Positions 1 to 8,331 of a DNA stretch of 64,000 bases are shown here, in pieces. The notes under the pieces were generated by a model. The model was given only the letters and a program-made list of their open reading frames with translations, made no database searches and was not told where the DNA came from. The DNA is from DATMER01 sp040349255. GTDB taxonomy: Bacteria; Acidobacteriota; Thermoanaerobaculia; Multivoradales; UBA5704. Position 1 is the stretch's first letter; the number at the start of each line of letters is the position of its first letter. Location of the stretch: the NCBI GenBank assembly GCA_040349255.1, contig JBEQUE010000185.1, positions 1 through 64,000 of the forward strand, given 5' to 3'. The position numbers were made by a program, and so were the translations under genes.

Positions 1-545
1 TCGATGCGGATCGTCGCCTCCAGGAGAGCCCGCGGCTCTCCGACGCACGGCAGGGGATGCACCTCCGAGCGCACCAGCTCGCCGCGGGTGAGGATCGCGT
101 TGCCGTACGCGCCTCCCCAGCGCACATAGCTCGGCGCAAAGAAACCCTTGAGACCGGTGCGCGCCTCCAGCTCCGCGAGCTGGTCGCGGAAACGCGCCTG
201 CCACGTCCCGCGGTGCACCTCCTGCAGCGCCACGATGTCCGGGCGGAGGCGCCGGATCGCGTCCGCGATCTGCCGCACGTGGTCGCCGTCGATCAGCTCG
301 TCGTGGCCCGCGATGTTGTAGGTCATCACGACCAGGGGCCGGCGCTGCCCGGGGAACCCGGTCCGTTCCGGGAAGCTGACCGGGACGCCGTGCTCGTCGC
401 GCGTCGTCTGGCGAAGGTCCGGATCGACCGGCCGCGGACGGCACTCGCCGGACCGGGCGGTGTAGACGAAGAAGAGACGGTAGAGGAAGACGGCGAGAAG
501 GACGGCGAGCACGAGGAGGACCGGCCTTCGCTTCAGGAGCGCCAT
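1..545 (-). CDS. Endonuclease/exonuclease/phosphatase (EEP) family protein, membrane-anchored, C-terminus cut by window edge
   Basis: The reading frame starts at ATG 545 and runs off the left edge, so only about the first 181 residues are visible. An N-terminal hydrophobic stretch (MALLKRRPVLLVLAVLLAVF) looks like a signal anchor. The next part carries early EEP-fold motifs: VMTYNIAGHDE (metal-binding Asn), then RRLRPDIVALQEVH (catalytic Glu), then a YVRWGGAYGNAILTR segment typical of the DNase I/sphingomyelinase-like superfamily. Members hydrolyse phosphodiester bonds in nucleic acids, lipids or inositol phosphates; the substrate cannot be told from this part. It lies 31 bases downstream of the ABC ATPase gene on the same strand, so co-transcription is possible. 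Confidence 0.8.
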   Translation of the reverse strand, partial: MALLKRRPVLLVLAVLLAVFLYRLFFVYTARSGECRPRPVDPDLRQTTRDEHGVPVSFPERTGFPGQRRPLVVMTYNIAGHDELIDGDHVRQIADAIRRLRPDIVALQEVHRGTWQARFRDQLAELEARTGLKGFFAPSYVRWGGAYGNAILTRGELVRSEVHPLPCVGEPRALLEATIRI

Positions 546-576
546 GGCCGGGGGCTCTGCACATCGCGTTCCACGC

Positions 577-1473
577 TCAGGCCGGAGGCTCTCCACCCTT
601 CATCAGCCAGACGTAGCCGTCCTCCAGCCCCGGCCGGGCCGGCTCGGCCGCGGAAAAACCCGACGCCGCGGGTCCCGCGGGCCCCACGAGGCGATACTGG
701 ACTCCTTCCGGGAGATGGAGCATGGACACGATCGTCAGTCCCTCCTCCGGCTCCACGGGCCGGTCCGTCGAGGCCGTCCAGACGCGGCCGGCGGCGGCGT
801 TCGCCAGCTCGGCCGGGCTGCCCCGGAACACGACCCGCCCCTTGGCGAGCACCGCGATGTCGCGACAGGTCTGGCCGATGTCCTCCACGATGTGGGTGGA
901 CAGGATCACCGTCCGGTCCGCCGCCAGCCGGACCAGCAGGTTGCGGAAGCGGATGCGCTCCTCGGGATCGAGGCCCGCCGTGGGCTCGTCCACGATAAGC
1001 ACCCGCGGATCGTTGAGCAGCGCCTGGGCGATCCCAACGCGCCGCTTCATGCCGCCGGAAAACCCCTTGATCTTCCTATGCGCGGAGTCCTGGAGCGCCA
1101 CCATCTCCAGAACCTCGGCGACCCGCCGCGCGCGCCGGCGCGGGTCCTCCAATCCCTTGAGGATCGCCATGTAGTCGACGAACTGCGCGGCGGTCAGCTC
1201 GGGATACATCCCCAGCTCCTGCGGCAGGTAGCCGAGGACCGCCTTGGCCGCGCGCCGGCCGCTCTCCGCGAGATCGTGCCCCGCCACCCGGACCGCGCCG
1301 CGGCTCGGATGGACGATCCCCGCCAGAATCCGCATCAGCGTGGTCTTGCCGGCGCCGTTCGGACCCAGCAGCCCGAACATCCCGGAAGGGATCCGGAGGT
1401 CGACGCCGCGCAGCGCCTGCGCGGCCCGGGCTCCCCGTCCATAGGTCTTGGCGAGACCCTCGATTTCGATCAC
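577..1473 (-). CDS. ABC transporter ATP-binding protein
   Basis: This 298-residue ATPase is the energising subunit of an ABC-2 type exporter. Walker A is GPNGAGKTT (near residue 37), the signature is FSGGMKRR and Walker B is LIVDEPTAGLDP, followed by the H-loop region (LSTHIVED). The start is a GTG at 1473, preceded five bases upstream by a strong GGAGG ribosome-binding site. It is the last gene of a three-gene transcription unit and lies 12 bases after the upstream permease. The C-terminal 70 residues resemble the variable tail of the CcmA/NatA-like class. The exported substrate is unknown. Confidence 0.93.
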   Translation of the reverse strand: MIEIEGLAKTYGRGARAAQALRGVDLRIPSGMFGLLGPNGAGKTTLMRILAGIVHPSRGAVRVAGHDLAESGRRAAKAVLGYLPQELGMYPELTAAQFVDYMAILKGLEDPRRRARRVAEVLEMVALQDSAHRKIKGFSGGMKRRVGIAQALLNDPRVLIVDEPTAGLDPEERIRFRNLLVRLAADRTVILSTHIVEDIGQTCRDIAVLAKGRVVFRGSPAELANAAAGRVWTASTDRPVEPEEGLTIVSMLHLPEGVQYRLVGPAGPAASGFSAAEPARPGLEDGYVWLMKGGEPPA

Positions 1474-1485
1474 ACGACCTCCACG

Positions 1486-2145
1486 TCAGAGATAGCGCTC
1501 CGGACGGCGCAGCAGCGCCCAGGAGACCAGCAGCAGGACCACCGATCCCGCCAGGAGCATGAGTTGATTCACGATCAGATCCGGGTGGCCGGGAGCGATC
1601 ACGCCCAGGAAGAGGAACACGGAGCGCGCGTTCAGCCGGAGCCAGCTGTTCATCAGCAGTTGGACCAGCCAGGCCGCCCCGGCCAGGAACGCGCCCATCG
1701 AGGTCTGCGCTCCGGCCAGCGACCCGGCGGTCCCCAGGGCGGCCAGCGCCAGCGTCGGCAGGAACCAGACTAGTTGGACCCGCAGCAGGTTTCCGAGCGG
1801 CGACAGGTCGATGCCCAGCGCGGCCGCGAAGAGCTGGAAGACCAGCGCGCAGACCATCTGGACGGCCAGGATCAGCCCCACCCGCGCCAGCAGGATCTCC
1901 CCGGCGCGGACCGGCGTGGAGAAACGCAGCTCCAGCGCCGGATCGTCGAGCACGCCGTAGGCCGCCAGGATGCCGCCGACCAGCGGCACGATGAAGCCCA
2001 GGTAGGCGCGCGCGATGCTGTAGCGGGCGCCCGGATCCGGCAGGATCAGGAGGATGACGGCGAAGAGCGCCAGGAACGCCGGCGGAAACCACAGCGGATC
2101 GCGGCGGTACGTGAGCCAGGAGTACTTGAGGGCGGCGCCGTTCAT
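1486..2145 (-). CDS. ABC-2 type transporter permease
   Basis: This 219-residue integral membrane protein starts MNGAALKYSWLTYRRDPLWF and has six hydrophobic segments. The N-terminal cytoplasmic motif followed by a membrane segment, and the ELRFSTPVRAGEILLARV stretch between the second and third segments, are typical of ABC-2 permeases. Its ATG (2145) overlaps the stop of the preceding permease (ATGA), so the two permeases are probably translationally coupled and form a heterodimeric membrane channel driven by the downstream ATPase. Confidence 0.88.
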   Translation of the reverse strand: MNGAALKYSWLTYRRDPLWFPPAFLALFAVILLILPDPGARYSIARAYLGFIVPLVGGILAAYGVLDDPALELRFSTPVRAGEILLARVGLILAVQMVCALVFQLFAAALGIDLSPLGNLLRVQLVWFLPTLALAALGTAGSLAGAQTSMGAFLAGAAWLVQLLMNSWLRLNARSVFLFLGVIAPGHPDLIVNQLMLLAGSVVLLLVSWALLRRPERYL

Positions 2146-2936
2146 GACCGGTCCCTCAGGCGGCCGAGATGGAGGTCGAGCAGGACCAGGGCCGCCGCCG
2201 CGCACAGGCCCAGCACCGCCAGGTTCGCCACGGCGTCGGCCGGCGTGTGCTGCACGGCTCCGGTGAGGGCCTGCGAGACCGCGCCGCCGAAAAACCCTTG
2301 CTGAACGAACATCCCGCTGGGCGTCAGCAGCGTTCCGTTCAGCGTCGGAAACAGCTTCGGCGGGATGAAGTTCGCCCAGAACCAGTAGCCCGTGAAGAGG
2401 ATCTGGTAGAGGCTCAACGGCATCACCAGGGGGCAGGCCAGGGAGAACGCCACCACGAAGGCGAACGCCGGCACGGTGACCGCCAGGAACGCCGCCGGCA
2501 CCGCGACGAGCACGGCAACGGGCGCGTGACCGATCAGGAGCAGGACGGCCGCGATGCCCATCACCCAGAGAAAAAGGGGAAACAGCGACGCCGCGAGAGC
2601 CCCCAGGTACTTCGCGAGGACGTAGGCGTGACGGCTCAGAGGCGTGCTGTCCTGCAGCTCCCGCACCCCCAGCTCGAAGTCGCGTCGCACCCGGTCCGCC
2701 GACAGGATCCCCGCCACCACCGGGAAGAACACGTTGCACGCCAGAAGGAAGCGCCCCGCCACCGCCCAGACCTCGCTCCCCGCGATGACCTCCCCCTTGA
2801 TGAACTCCCCGACGGGCGGAGGAGAGAACAGCAGGACGGTATGGAAGACAAACAAAATGCCATAGGCGACCCACAGTCCCTTGCGGCGGAGGGACATGCT
2901 GATCTCGTGGCGAAGAATCCCTGAAAAGGAGCGCAT
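2142..2936 (-). CDS. ABC-2 type transporter permease
   Basis: First gene of the ABC exporter unit; about 264 residues from ATG 2936 (MRSFSGILRHEISMSLRRKG). The frame stays open further upstream, but the added residues lack coding character and would run into the divergent sbcD gene. It has an N-terminal cytoplasmic helix, then six membrane segments. ADRVRRDFELGVRELQDSTPLSRH is the usual ABC-2 cytoplasmic loop, in which a donor membrane element is positioned against the ATPase. A 70-base divergent promoter region separates it from sbcD. Confidence 0.86.
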   Translation of the reverse strand: MRSFSGILRHEISMSLRRKGLWVAYGILFVFHTVLLFSPPPVGEFIKGEVIAGSEVWAVAGRFLLACNVFFPVVAGILSADRVRRDFELGVRELQDSTPLSRHAYVLAKYLGALAASLFPLFLWVMGIAAVLLLIGHAPVAVLVAVPAAFLAVTVPAFAFVVAFSLACPLVMPLSLYQILFTGYWFWANFIPPKLFPTLNGTLLTPSGMFVQQGFFGGAVSQALTGAVQHTPADAVANLAVLGLCAAAALVLLDLHLGRLRDRS

Positions 2937-3006
2937 CTGGAGCCAACAACGACCCGGGAAGGCGATTCTTACGCCCGGGAAAGATCCTGTAGACTGCGCC
3001 GCCAGG

Positions 3007-4170
3007 ATGAGGTTCCTCCACACGAGCGACTGGCACATCGGCCGCCGATGGAAAGGCATCCAGCGCCTCGACGAGCTGGAGGCCGTGCTCGACCATCTCG
3101 CGCGCTACATCGAGAGCCACGCCATCGACCTCGTCCTCCACACCGGGGACGTCTTCGAGAGCCGCAACCCGTCCGCCGAGGCCGAGCAGCTCGTCAACCG
3201 CTTCCTGGTCCGCGTCGGGCGGAGCGGCGCGCAGATGGTCGTCATCGCCGGCAACCACGACGATCCGCTGCGGCTCGACGCGCGCTCGATGCTCACCGAG
3301 CTGGTCAACGTCCGCATCGTCGGCCGGCCGCGCACCGCCGCCCGCGGAGGAGCCTGGACCATCGAGACCCGCTCCGGGGAGAAGGCCGTCGTCGCCGCCC
3401 TCCCCTTCGCCTCTCCGGGCTCCTGGGTGTCGGCGCTGGAGCTCGCCGCCGACGAGCCGACCGCCCGGCTCCAGTACGCCCGCATGTTCGACCGCGCCGT
3501 CCGGGACCTGAGCGGCGCCTTCCGGCGGGATGCCGTCAACCTCCTCCTGGCGCACACGCACGTCGAGGGCGCCCTGTTCGGCGAATCCGAGCGCCGCGTC
3601 CACATCTCCGAGGACTGGGCCGCCTCGCCGAGGTCCCTGCCGTCCAGCGCGAGCTACGTCGCGCTCGGGCACATCCACAAGCCGCAGAAGATCGAGGCGT
3701 TGGTGCCCGCCCACTACGCCGGGTCGCTCCTCCAGATGGACTTCGGCGAAGCCGGCGAGGAGAAAACCTTTCTCGTGATCGACGCGGCCCCCGGCAAACG
3801 GGTGCGCGGCGCCGACATCGAGGCCGTCCCCTACGAAGGCGGGCTGCCGCTGGTCGACATCCGCGCCCCGTTCGAGGAGCTCGTGGAGGATGCGGACCGG
3901 TATCGCACCGGCTGGCTGCGCGTCACCGTCCCGCTGCCCGAAAAGGACCCCGATCTCAACCGCAAGGTCCGCGAGCTGCTCCCCAACGCGCTCGTCGTGC
4001 GCGCCGAGCTGCCCGAGCCCGAGGAGGAGCCCGAGATCCCCCTGGAGGCCGGTCTCCCGCCGGTCAAGCACTACGAGAACTACCACCGCCGCGTGCACCA
4101 GCAGGAGCCGGAGCCGGTCGTCCTGGAAACCTTTCAGGACCTCTACGACCACGCCTTCGTCGAGGATTGA
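3007..4170 (+). CDS. sbcD: Exonuclease SbcCD subunit D (Mre11-like nuclease)
   Basis: A 387-residue nuclease subunit of the SbcCD complex, which cleaves hairpins and processes DNA ends and protein-blocked breaks. The metallophosphoesterase motifs appear in order: SDWHIG (residues 7-12), GDVFES, GNHDDP, then LAHTHVEGA and LGHIHKPQ, giving the Asp/His/Asn ligands for two Mn ions. The C-terminal third is the capping domain. The start was set at ATG 3007 because MRFLHTSDWH is the canonical N-terminus; a longer open frame from 2881 is not coding-like. sbcC follows after 4 bases. Confidence 0.96.
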   Translation: MRFLHTSDWHIGRRWKGIQRLDELEAVLDHLARYIESHAIDLVLHTGDVFESRNPSAEAEQLVNRFLVRVGRSGAQMVVIAGNHDDPLRLDARSMLTELVNVRIVGRPRTAARGGAWTIETRSGEKAVVAALPFASPGSWVSALELAADEPTARLQYARMFDRAVRDLSGAFRRDAVNLLLAHTHVEGALFGESERRVHISEDWAASPRSLPSSASYVALGHIHKPQKIEALVPAHYAGSLLQMDFGEAGEEKTFLVIDAAPGKRVRGADIEAVPYEGGLPLVDIRAPFEELVEDADRYRTGWLRVTVPLPEKDPDLNRKVRELLPNALVVRAELPEPEEEPEIPLEAGLPPVKHYENYHRRVHQQEPEPVVLETFQDLYDHAFVED

Positions 4171-4174
4171 GCCC

Positions 4175-7100
4175 ATGCGTCCGGTCCATCTCAGCATCGA
4201 GGGTCTCGCGTGCTTCCGGGAGAGGCAGGAGATCGACTTCCGCGGCCTCGAGCTCTTCGCCATCTCGGGGCCGACGGGGGCCGGCAAGTCGACCCTGCTG
4301 GACGCCATGATCTTCGCGCTCTACGGCGAGATCCCGCGCGTCAACAGCCACAACCGGACCGAGATGATCTCCGCCGGCCGGACCCGGACGAGCGTGGTGC
4401 TCGACTTCGACGTCGGCGCGAAGCGCTACCGCATCGCGAGGACTCTCCGGCGCAGCGGCGCGCAGATGGTCCGCCTGGAGGAGTGCGATGGCGCCGGCTT
4501 CCGGAGCGTAGCCGACCAGGTGCGCACCGCGAACGATCAGGTGGTCCGGATCCTGGGCCTCGGCGCGGCCGCGTTCCTGCAGGCCGTCGTGCTGCCGCAA
4601 GGCGACTTCGCCCGCTTCCTCAAGGCGCAGCCGAGGGACCGGCGAGGCATGCTCCGCACCCTCCTCCGGCTCGACGTCTACGAGATCATGCGGGAGCGCG
4701 CCCAGCGCCAGGCCGCGGTCCGCAAGGCCGCGGTCGATTCGCTCCAGAAGCTCCTCGCCGACGAGTACGCCGGCATCGACGAGGCCGCCGTGGCCCGGCT
4801 GGAGACGGAGCACGCCCGGACCGTCGAGTCGCTCGAAACCTCGCGCAAGAGGCGCGACGAGACCCAGGCCGGGCTCGTCCGGCTGCGCGGCCGGCACGCG
4901 AAGACCGCGGAGCTGCGGCAGGTCGAGGAGAGGCGGGCCGCCCTCGGGAAAGAGGCCGGCCAGGTGGGCCGCGACCAGGCGAGGATCGAGGCCGCGGTCC
5001 GTGCCCTGCCCCTGCTGCCCCGGCTCGACGAAGCGGTCCGCGCCTATGCCTCCGCGGTAACCGCGGCGAAGACGGCGGAGGATGCGAAAACGCAGCTCGA
5101 CTCCGCGCAGGCCGACTGGACGAAGAAAGACGCCGCGCTCAAGACCGCGGAGAAGGCCGCCAAGGCGATCCGGAAGCACCGCGAGCAGGTGGCCCGCCTC
5201 CACCAGGTGCTAGGACGCCTCCCGGAACGGGAGCAGCTCGACGCGGTCATCGCGCGGCAGACGAAAGGCCTGGCAGACCTGGAGCGCGAGCTGTCCGCGC
5301 TCGCGAAGACCGTCGAGACCGCGAAAGGCGTCCAGGCGCAGCAGCAGAAGGCCGTCGAGGCCGCCCGGCAGGCCGCGGAGGCCGCCGGTCATGACCCCGA
5401 GCTGGACGAGCTCCTGCAGGGCGTCCGCGACCGCGCCGTCGAGCTCGGCGCGGCGCGCCGGAGCGCGGCGGAACGCGAAGCCGAGCTCGCGCGGAAGCGG
5501 GAAGCCATGGAAGAGCAGGCCGCCGTCATCGGGCCGCTCCAGGAGAAAGCCGAGTCCGCCCGGAGGACCGCGGAGCAGGCGCGAAACGCCGTCGAGGCCG
5601 CCGAGGAAGCGTTTCACCGCGCGGTCAGCCTGAACGAGGCGAATCACCTCCGCGAGGAGCTGGTCCCCGGCCAACCCTGCCCGGTCTGCGAGCAGCTCGT
5701 GGACGCGCCGCCTCCGGCCCATCCGGCGCCCGAGGTCGAAGCCGCCCGGATCGCTCTCCAGGCCGCGAGGGAAGCGCTCAAGGAAGCCGACGCCGGCGCC
5801 CGGCGGAACGAGGACGCGTTCACGGCCGGGCAGGCGAGGATCCAGGCCGCCCGGCAGGGCCTCGCCGAGCTGGAGACGCTCTGCGCCGACCTGCAGTCCG
5901 GGTTGGCCGCCGGAGAGAAGAAGGTCCGCCGGGCGCTCGGAGACCGCGCGCCCGGCCAAGACGAGACGATCGAGGCCTGGATCGAAGCCCGGATCGCCGC
6001 TCTCGCCCGGAGCCGCAAGGCCGACGAGGAGGCGAAGGCAAAGCTGGCCGCGGCGGAACGGACCCTGGAAAAGGCCCGGAACGACGAGGCCGCCGCGCAG
6101 GAGAAGCTCGGCGAGCGGGAGGCCTCGAAGACAAACCTGAATCAGGAGCGCGGTGCCAGCCAGGAGCGCCTCGCCGCCCTCCAGGCCGAGATCCGCGCGG
6201 TCACCGGATCGGACGACCCCGCCGCCGAGGCCGCGGCGTTGGAGGAGACCATCCAGCAGCTCGAAGCCGGTCTCGCCAAGGCCTCCGAGGAGGAGTCAGC
6301 CTCCCGCAACCGGCAGACCGCCGCCCAGGAAGCGCACCAGATCAAGGCCGAAGCGGCCGTGGCCGTCCTCCAGGACGCGCTCCAGAGAGCGGAGATCCGG
6401 GACGCGGAGATCGCCCGCGCCGGCTTCGCCGACGAGACCGCCGTGCGCGAAGCCGTCCTCGACGAGGCCACCGCCGTCCGGCTCCGGGAGCAGATCCACC
6501 GGCATGCGCAGGACAGCCACGCCGCCGAAGAGCGCGCCGCCGCGCTTGCGGCCGAGCTGGGGGACGAGCGCGTGTCCGACGAGCAGCTCGCCGCCGCCGA
6601 GACGCTCGCGGCGAACGTCACAGCCGAAGTGGAGACCGCGCTCGGCCAGGAAAAGAAGCTCGAGGAGCAGATCGGCCGCATGAAGCAGCGCCTCGCGCGC
6701 TCCGGCGACCTCCGCAAGGAGCTGGAGACCGAGGAGGGGTCCTTCCGCGTCTACGACCTCCTGGCCGGCGACCTGCGCAGCGACAAGTTCCAGGCCTACA
6801 TCCTCCAGGAGGTGTTCAACGAGCTCGTGCAGGGCGCCTCGGCGCGGCTGCTCAAGCTGACCGTCGAGCGCTACTCCCTGCAGTTCGACGGCGAAGAGAT
6901 CCGGGTCGTCGACCACGACAACGCCGACGAGACGCGGATCAGCGACACGCTGAGCGGAGGAGAAACCTTTCTGACCTCGCTCGCCCTGGCCCTGGAGCTC
7001 AGCGACCAGGTCCAGCGCGCGGTCGGCGCGGTGAACCTCGACAGCCTGTTCATCGACGAGGGGTTCGGCACCCTCGACCCCGACACGCTCTCACTGGTCT

Positions 7101-7282
7101 CCGAGACCCTCCACGGTCTCCGGGTCGGCGGCCGGATGGTCGGCGTCATCACCCACATCCCGGAGCTGCGCGACGAGTTCGAGCAGCAGGTGATCGTGAC
7201 CAAGCGCCAGGGCTTCTCCACCGTCGAGGTCGCGGACTCCCCGCGACCCGTGTCGCCGCTCCTCCAGCTCTCCCTCGTGTGA
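4175..7282 (+). CDS. sbcC: Exonuclease SbcCD subunit C (Rad50-like SMC ATPase)
   Basis: A 1035-residue SMC-type ATPase that partners SbcD. Walker A GPTGAGKST is near residue 33. The middle of the protein is two long Ala/Glu/Arg-rich coiled-coil arms joined by a zinc hook, CPVC, at residues 502-505. The C-terminal lobe has the ABC signature TLSGGETFLTSLALALELSD and Walker B SLFIDEGFGTLD. The hook Cys pair and both half-ATPases are intact, so the complex should be functional. It starts at ATG 4175, immediately after the sbcD stop. Confidence 0.96.
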   Translation: MRPVHLSIEGLACFRERQEIDFRGLELFAISGPTGAGKSTLLDAMIFALYGEIPRVNSHNRTEMISAGRTRTSVVLDFDVGAKRYRIARTLRRSGAQMVRLEECDGAGFRSVADQVRTANDQVVRILGLGAAAFLQAVVLPQGDFARFLKAQPRDRRGMLRTLLRLDVYEIMRERAQRQAAVRKAAVDSLQKLLADEYAGIDEAAVARLETEHARTVESLETSRKRRDETQAGLVRLRGRHAKTAELRQVEERRAALGKEAGQVGRDQARIEAAVRALPLLPRLDEAVRAYASAVTAAKTAEDAKTQLDSAQADWTKKDAALKTAEKAAKAIRKHREQVARLHQVLGRLPEREQLDAVIARQTKGLADLERELSALAKTVETAKGVQAQQQKAVEAARQAAEAAGHDPELDELLQGVRDRAVELGAARRSAAEREAELARKREAMEEQAAVIGPLQEKAESARRTAEQARNAVEAAEEAFHRAVSLNEANHLREELVPGQPCPVCEQLVDAPPPAHPAPEVEAARIALQAAREALKEADAGARRNEDAFTAGQARIQAARQGLAELETLCADLQSGLAAGEKKVRRALGDRAPGQDETIEAWIEARIAALARSRKADEEAKAKLAAAERTLEKARNDEAAAQEKLGEREASKTNLNQERGASQERLAALQAEIRAVTGSDDPAAEAAALEETIQQLEAGLAKASEEESASRNRQTAAQEAHQIKAEAAVAVLQDALQRAEIRDAEIARAGFADETAVREAVLDEATAVRLREQIHRHAQDSHAAEERAAALAAELGDERVSDEQLAAAETLAANVTAEVETALGQEKKLEEQIGRMKQRLARSGDLRKELETEEGSFRVYDLLAGDLRSDKFQAYILQEVFNELVQGASARLLKLTVERYSLQFDGEEIRVVDHDNADETRISDTLSGGETFLTSLALALELSDQVQRAVGAVNLDSLFIDEGFGTLDPDTLSLVSETLHGLRVGGRMVGVITHIPELRDEFEQQVIVTKRQGFSTVEVADSPRPVSPLLQLSLV

Positions 7283-7313
7283 GAGCACAGGCTGCTCAAG
7301 CCGCCGTCATACC

Positions 7314-8138
7314 TCAATCGCCTTCGTCTGCTTCGTGGCCCTCACTGCCCCGCGCCATTCCAGAGGCAGGCAGGTTGTTGACGATCAGTATCGAAAGATA
7401 AACATCCTCGACTTCCCTGTGCCGTCTCGTCCACAGTGTGGTTGAGAGCAATACCGAGACGAGAGCCGATATGCAGAGCCACCAGAACGAATCTGCAGCG
7501 CCCCTGCCTCTTATGGCATCTTTCGCGAGAGACACAAAGGAGAGCGCGGTGCTATACAGAGCCGCCAACGAAAAAGATACGAGGAATCGTACCTGCGCTT
7601 CCCGCTGCTGAGCCTCCTCCCACAAAGCGGGAGCATAGACTCTGAGCAATCGCTTGCAGCTCTCAAACGGTTGATACCCCGGCAACTCCTCCCAATCATA
7701 TCCAAGGCGGCTCTTGATAATCTTTTCGATTGCCGTGAAGTAGGGTTTATCCTGGTGCTTGGCAGCATAGGGAAATCGGTAGTCATCCTTGCGCTCTTTG
7801 CAGGCCTCCCGGAGCTCCTTCGAACGGAGTAGCTCAATGCGGAAAGCAATCCACTCTGCGGGTCTTGCTGAAAACGCCTTCACCAGATAACCCATGAGAA
7901 GAGAAAACAACGCCAGGCCCGTGTAAAAAGGAAGGCCGAACGAAGGACCTGCTGGAGGTGCCTGAGATACGCCCAGCAGTCTCCGGGCAGCCGAGAGCGG
8001 TGTCGAGTCGCCAGTGAGCTCGGACCAGCCGAAGACCTCCAGCGTGGTAATCATCAGGATTGCCCAGACAGATCCGGGCAAAAAGACCCCCAGGAAATCA
8101 ACAATCGAGAGTCTGAGCGGGCTGAGTCGGGGAGTCAT
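7314..8138 (-). CDS. Multi-pass membrane protein of unknown function, divergent from the CHAT-NACHT genes
   Basis: A 274-residue protein I do not recognise. It has two membrane segments near the N-terminus (around residues 15-35 and 70-90), a charged central cytoplasmic region rich in Lys, Glu and Arg (about 95-180), then two more hydrophobic segments (about 183-205 and 218-235) and a short acidic tail. Base composition is visibly less GC-rich than sbcC, suggesting a different history. It is transcribed away from the CHAT-NACHT gene across a roughly 190-base shared upstream region, which makes it a candidate accessory of that system, but this is inference from position only. Confidence 0.7.
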   Translation of the reverse strand: MTPRLSPLRLSIVDFLGVFLPGSVWAILMITTLEVFGWSELTGDSTPLSAARRLLGVSQAPPAGPSFGLPFYTGLALFSLLMGYLVKAFSARPAEWIAFRIELLRSKELREACKERKDDYRFPYAAKHQDKPYFTAIEKIIKSRLGYDWEELPGYQPFESCKRLLRVYAPALWEEAQQREAQVRFLVSFSLAALYSTALSFVSLAKDAIRGRGAADSFWWLCISALVSVLLSTTLWTRRHREVEDVYLSILIVNNLPASGMARGSEGHEADEGD

Positions 8139-8289
8139 TGGTATCCAGCCGATCCAGGAGTTGCTTCCAGTCTAAGTCCCTTCAGCCATGTCTCCAAGGT
8201 TAGAGAAGATGTCGCATACCTCTCTTTCCTGGTCCGAGGGCTTCCAGGTGCGGCTTCCGTCCTATAGTGGCCCGCGGCGTCGGGCCGCC

Positions 8290-8295
8290 TATAAT
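8290..8295 (+). promoter_or_regulatory. Consensus -10 box upstream of the first CHAT-NACHT gene
   Basis: A perfect TATAAT lies 36 bases before the chosen start at 8332, in otherwise GC-rich DNA. No convincing -35 box is seen at 17 bases upstream. The same box in the same context precedes the second paralogue at 12728-12733, which supports a functional leader kept through the duplication. An AGGAGA ribosome-binding site lies at 8315-8320. Confidence 0.45.
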
Positions 8296-8331
8296 GCGCT
8301 CCGACCTTTCTTTCAGGAGAGAGCGGTACGC

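Noticed and set aside
1486..4308. Very long antisense frame across the permease and sbcD genes (minus strand)
   Set aside because: Only its C-terminal part is the real permease; the rest is antisense to sbcD, with Val/Glu/Asp-rich sequence typical of GC-rich antisense frames.
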